NCBI GenBank assembly: GCA_903939665.1
Contig: CAJAHZ010000326.1
Location: forward strand, 1 to 9,491
Reading direction: 5' to 3'
Length of the DNA stretch: 9,491 nt
Source: an uncultured Pseudomonadota bacterium
Lineage (GTDB): Bacteria; Pseudomonadota; Gammaproteobacteria; Burkholderiales; Rhodocyclaceae
Made by a program: the position numbers and the translations under genes
Shown: positions 7,359 through 9,491 of the stretch, piece by piece
Numbering within the stretch: the stretch's first letter is position 1
Layout: each line of letters begins with the position of its first letter
Notes under the pieces: generated by a model
Database searches by the model: none
Seen by the model: only the letters and a program-made list of their open reading frames with translations
What the model was told of the DNA's origin: nothing

Positions 7359-7760
7359 TCAATCATCACAAGTCGCAAGAAAATAAATCTTGCCGCCCTT
7401 AAGACACGCCGCCTTTGCCGATTGATGCGCCTCAACGGAGACCGGCTGTTCACTCTGAAACCGATCTCCAGCCTTGCCAAGCGGTTTTGACACAGTACTC
7501 TTTGTTACCGCTGGAGGCTTGCGTGTTGCCGGCACAAGGCTGGAGCCTTTGGCCTTGTGCCGGACTTTATCGGGTGTACTTTTCTTTGCCGGCGGTCTGC
7601 CATGACTTTTAACGAGCGGTGCTTTCTGCCGAGCCCCGACGCCGCTCTTTGCCGGCACAACGGTCTGCTTGTTTTTGCCGGACACGACAGCGGCCCCTGC
7701 AGGAGCAAAAAGCGCCAGCAAAACTGTAAACACAAGCAAATGAACTGTCCGCTGAATCAT
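7359..7760 (-). CDS. Small exported Lys/Pro-rich basic protein with C-terminal Cys pair (133 aa)
   Basis: 133 aa from the ATG at 7760. Residues 1-24 are a signal peptide (MIQRTVHLLVFTVLLALFAP, cleavage near AGA/A). The middle, about residues 25-100, is very basic and low complexity (many Lys, Pro, Ser, Val; for example RPPAKKSTPDKVRHKAKGSS) and probably disordered. The end is more ordered, with two cysteines 13 residues apart (ACLKGGKIYFLATCDD) that could form a disulfide in the periplasm. I do not recognise the family. A GTG at 7772 in the same frame overlaps the RTX stop codon and would add four residues, but the ATG is better placed behind a GGGGTGA ribosome binding site. Tight linkage suggests co-expression with the RTX protein. 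Possible roles include binding an anionic polymer or peptidoglycan; this is speculative. Confidence 0.72.
   Translation of the reverse strand: MIQRTVHLLVFTVLLALFAPAGAAVVSGKNKQTVVPAKSGVGARQKAPLVKSHGRPPAKKSTPDKVRHKAKGSSLVPATRKPPAVTKSTVSKPLGKAGDRFQSEQPVSVEAHQSAKAACLKGGKIYFLATCDD
7529..7563. repeat. Perfect 12-bp inverted repeat (hairpin) inside the small exported protein gene
   Basis: CCGGCACAAGGC at 7529-7540 is the exact reverse complement of GCCTTGTGCCGG at 7552-7563, with an 11-base loop. It lies in the Lys-rich coding region (RHKAKGSSLVPA). No T-run follows on either strand, so it does not look like an intrinsic terminator. Part of one arm also recurs as the direct repeat TTGCCGGCACAA at 7526-7537 and 7649-7660. 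Confidence 0.85.
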
Positions 7761-7768
7761 GACCAATG

Positions 7769-7775
7769 TCACCCC
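7769..7775 (-). promoter_or_regulatory. Ribosome binding site of the small exported protein, overlapping the RTX stop
   Basis: On the minus strand GGGGTGA closely matches the consensus GAGGTGA complementary to the 16S rRNA tail and is eight bases from the ATG at 7760. Its TGA is also the stop codon of the RTX gene, so termination on the RTX frame occurs on top of this site, favouring translational coupling. Confidence 0.55.
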
Positions 7776-9491
7776 GCCATAAAATCGGCCGCAGCAAGTG
7801 CCGGATGCGTCGTCAGCGTAGTGACCAGCGTTGCCTCCGATCCCGTCCCATTGCCATCGGCATCGTAGTACAGATTCCCCGTCTTGCTATCGTAGATCAG
7901 GCGGGTCGTGGCATCGGCGGCGTTCGTCAGGTTGAGGCCGGAGGCGAATTGCCCATCGGCCAGGGCCGTGCCGCCGATCCACGACAAGGCAGTAAACAGC
8001 GTGCTGTCGAGGAGCAGCTTGTCACCCTGTCCGGCGGAGAAATCCTTTACCAGATCGATGCCGTCAAGTGAGTTGAAGACGAAGTAGTCTGCCCCCAAGC
8101 CGCCGGTCAGCGCATCGGTTCCCACGCCGCCGATCAGACGGTCGCTACCATCGCCGCCATTGAGCAGGTCGTTGCCCACCCCGCCGGTCAGCGTGTCGTC
8201 GCCGAGCAGACCGTTCAGGGTGTCGTTATTGACGCCACCGGTGATCTGGTTGTTGCCGGCATTGCCCGTGCCGGTGAAGAGGTCGCTGCCATCGTAGGTC
8301 AGCGTTTCCAGCCCGCTGGCCAGCGCCCAGGTTTTGATCGTGCCGACATGCACCGTATCGTTGTCGCCGCCGGTATCGATGATCGTGTCGAGCAGGTTGT
8401 CGACGGTGTAAGTATCACTACCGCCGCCACCTTCCATTCGGTCGGCACCGATGCCGCCATCGAGCGTATCGGTCCCGTCGCCGCCGATCAGGGTGTCGGC
8501 GCCATCGAGACCGGAGAGCAGGTCGTTGCCGGTGCTGCCGGTGATGACGTTGTTTGACTCATTGCCGGTGCCGGTGAAGTTGCTTGAGCCAGTGTAGGTC
8601 ATCTTCTCGACGTGAGCGGCGAGGATGAGGGTGGCAAAGGTGGTGTTCAGCGTATCGGTGCCTTCTCCGGTATTTTCAGTAACGACATCGCTGGTCGAAT
8701 CGACGAAGTAGATATCGTCGCCCTTGCCGCCGGTGAGGGTGTCGTCGCCGAGTCCGCCGTCGAGCGTGTCGTTGCCGTCGCCGCCGGTGAGGACGTCGTT
8801 GCCGGCGCCGCCGGTAAGGGTGTCTTTGCCCAGCCCACCGGTGAGCGTGTTGGCCAGGAGGCCGCCGGTCATGACGTCATCGCCCAGGCCGCCGTCGAAG
8901 TCGTTGTCGGTGATCTTCGTTTCGTCGTCGAGGTAGGTGTCGTTGAAGGGGCTGGCGGTGTTGAGCAGCAGGCCGTCGTCGGTCTGCGTGTCGGACTTGG
9001 CCAGACCGTTGAGCAGACGACCGCCGGCGACGTCGGCGAAGACGACTTGTTCGATACCGGTGAGGGTGTCGATCTCGCCGGTGACCTTGTTGGTGACGGT
9101 GACGATGCGGTTGAGGGTGATGTTGTCGCCGCTCACCCGGGCGAACAGGTAGTCGGCGAGGTTGCCGCTCAAAACGACGGTGTCGGTGCCGACGTTGCTG
9201 AGAAGGTCGCCGCCATTCAGGCTGTCGTTGCCGAGGCCGCCATTCAGGGTGTCGTTACCCAGGCCGCCATAAAGCTTGTCGTTGCCGGCGCCGCCGGTGA
9301 GGCTGTTGTCGAGGGCGTTGCCGGTGCCGGTGAAGTTGAGTGCGCCGGTGTAGGTAAGGCGATCAACGTTGGCGAGTTGCGGTACGGCGAGGCTGTAGGT
9401 GGCGAGGTTGGTGAGCAGGGTGTCGGTGCCTTCGCCGAGGTTCTCGATGACTTTGTCGCCAATGCTGTCGACGGTGTAGGTGTCGTCGCCG
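7769..9491 (-). CDS. RTX calcium-binding type I secreted protein, C-terminal 573 residues (5' truncated by window)
   Basis: The frame is open from the right edge (first complete codon at 9490) to TGA at 7769-7771, so an apparent TTG start at 9172 is not the true start. Visible protein: three copies of a roughly 100-residue module, each with a beta-strand part (G-D-D-T-Y-T-V-D, GEGTDTL, LTYTG, FTGTGN) followed by glycine-rich RTX nonapeptides (GGxGxDxLx) that bind calcium in a parallel beta roll. Between the first and second modules is an inserted segment (TVVLSGNLADYLFARVSGDN ... GIEQVVFADVAGG), a domain often found interspersed in large RTX proteins. The end is the type I secretion region: DYFVFNSLDGIDLVKDF, DKLLLDSTLFTAL, then LIYDSKTGNLYYDADGNG and AAADFMAG. 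No catalytic or adhesion domain is seen in this part. Expected location is the cell surface or medium, folded by extracellular calcium. The last 46 codons before the tail are identical to the RTX gene at the left edge. Confidence 0.93.
   Translation of the reverse strand, partial: GDDTYTVDSIGDKVIENLGEGTDTLLTNLATYSLAVPQLANVDRLTYTGALNFTGTGNALDNSLTGGAGNDKLYGGLGNDTLNGGLGNDSLNGGDLLSNVGTDTVVLSGNLADYLFARVSGDNITLNRIVTVTNKVTGEIDTLTGIEQVVFADVAGGRLLNGLAKSDTQTDDGLLLNTASPFNDTYLDDETKITDNDFDGGLGDDVMTGGLLANTLTGGLGKDTLTGGAGNDVLTGGDGNDTLDGGLGDDTLTGGKGDDIYFVDSTSDVVTENTGEGTDTLNTTFATLILAAHVEKMTYTGSSNFTGTGNESNNVITGSTGNDLLSGLDGADTLIGGDGTDTLDGGIGADRMEGGGGSDTYTVDNLLDTIIDTGGDNDTVHVGTIKTWALASGLETLTYDGSDLFTGTGNAGNNQITGGVNNDTLNGLLGDDTLTGGVGNDLLNGGDGSDRLIGGVGTDALTGGLGADYFVFNSLDGIDLVKDFSAGQGDKLLLDSTLFTALSWIGGTALADGQFASGLNLTNAADATTRLIYDSKTGNLYYDADGNGTGSEATLVTTLTTHPALAAADFMAG
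7782..7911 (-). repeat. Right arm of perfect inverted repeat (RTX 3' ends)
   Basis: Exact reverse complement of bases 1-130. Beyond 7911 the partner is outside the window, so the repeat may continue into the rest of the gene. On the other side, identity breaks at 7781: this copy has five extra bases (7777-7781, TATGG on the minus strand) before a further shared seven bases (7770-7776; 131-137 in the left copy). Confidence 0.97.
8093..8422 (-). repeat. RTX supermodule, third visible copy
   Basis: Encodes about 110 residues starting GSDTYTVDNLLDTIID, continuing ALASGLETLTYDGSDLFTGT and ending in five or so RTX nonapeptides (NDTLNGLLGDDTLTGG ... GGLG). The module is longer than its neighbour because of an additional nonapeptide. 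It abuts the C-terminal secretion region. Confidence 0.75.
8423..8722 (-). repeat. RTX supermodule, second visible copy
   Basis: Encodes about 100 residues starting GDDIYFVDSTSDVVTENTGE, continuing GTDTLNTTFATLILAAHVEK, MTYTGSSNFTGTGN, then degenerate RTX nonapeptides (GNDLLSGLDGADTLIGG and following). It aligns along its whole length with the other two copies. Confidence 0.78.
8714..8899 (-). repeat. Uninterrupted RTX nonapeptide block
   Basis: About seven consecutive nonapeptides of the form GGxGxDxLx (GGLGDDVMT, GGLLANTLT, GGLGKDTLT, GGAGNDVLT, GGDGNDTLD, GGLGDDTLT, then GGKGDD). This is the longest and most regular calcium-binding stretch in the window; the LLANTL unit has lost the glycine-Asp pattern. 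The corresponding DNA is a degenerate 27-bp tandem repeat. Confidence 0.85.
9209..9490 (-). repeat. RTX supermodule, first visible copy (cut or starting at the window edge)
   Basis: Encodes GDDTYTVDSIGDKVIENLGE, GTDTLLTNLATYSLAVPQLA, VDRLTYTGALNFTGTGN and then three RTX nonapeptides (GGAGNDKLY, GGLGNDTLN, GGLGNDSLN). It is followed by the inserted LSGNLADYLF-type segment rather than directly by the next module. It begins at the window edge, so more copies probably lie upstream. Confidence 0.78.

Noticed and set aside
7116..7490. 124-codon plus-strand open frame across the two small minus-strand genes
   Set aside because: It spans the gap between two minus-strand genes that have ribosome binding sites and protein-like features; its own product has no recognisable character.
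8724..9152. Plus-strand Pro/Ser/Val-rich open frames opposite the RTX repeats
   Set aside because: They are the antisense reading of the 27-bp RTX DNA repeat and carry its periodicity.
9172..9172. TTG at 9172 as start of the right RTX gene
   Set aside because: The same frame is open to the window edge and encodes RTX repeats upstream, so this codon is an internal Leu.
8087..9298. Regularly spaced repeats that could be read as a CRISPR array
   Set aside because: The repeats are degenerate, 27-bp periodic and in frame with GGxGxDxLx codons, without unique spacers.

Overview
The window looks like chromosomal DNA from a Gram-negative proteobacterium with fairly high GC. The protein families (RTX proteins with a type I secretion tail, a FecR/TPR/outer-membrane barrel protein, a CHASE2 adenylate cyclase, and a TPR plus GT9-like glycosyltransferase) are most reminiscent of Betaproteobacteria of the Rhodocyclales type. 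That placement is inferred from recall of families; no rRNA or marker gene is present. Coding density is very high. No tRNA, rRNA, CRISPR array or transposase is visible, and no gene-free stretch exceeds 300 bases.

Layout: (1) Bases 1-143 are the last 46 codons plus stop of an RTX-type secreted protein on the plus strand, running in from the left. (2) Bases 240-7015 are a tight plus-strand three-gene operon. It encodes a secreted FecR-domain/TPR/outer-membrane beta-barrel fusion (1116 aa), a membrane CHASE2-class III adenylate cyclase (669 aa), and a TPR protein with a C-terminal GT9-like glycosyltransferase domain (463 aa). (3) Converging on it from the right, on the minus strand, is a second RTX protein gene (3' part only, entering from the right edge to 7769). 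It is followed at once by a small exported Lys/Pro-rich protein (133 aa) and a small cytosolic-looking protein (90 aa).

The most striking structural feature lies outside any single gene. The 3' ends of the two RTX genes face each other, and bases 1-130 are a perfect inverted copy of 7782-7911 (130 of 130 by direct reading). The copy runs off the left edge, so its true length is unknown. The segment between the arms, about 7.65 kb, holds the whole FecR/cyclase/glycosyltransferase operon and the two small minus-strand genes. Homologous recombination between the arms would invert it, swapping which accessory genes lie downstream of which RTX gene. Just past the repeat the copies differ by a 5-bp indel that changes the last three residues of the RTX protein (GVL versus MAG).

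How the genes may work together (inference): the RTX proteins are calcium-binding surface or secreted proteins sharing one type I secretion tail. The FecR/TPR/barrel protein and the CHASE2 cyclase could form an envelope-to-cAMP sensing pair. The TPR-glycosyltransferase could modify an envelope polymer or a surface protein. No type I secretion ABC transporter, membrane fusion protein or TolC gene is in view.
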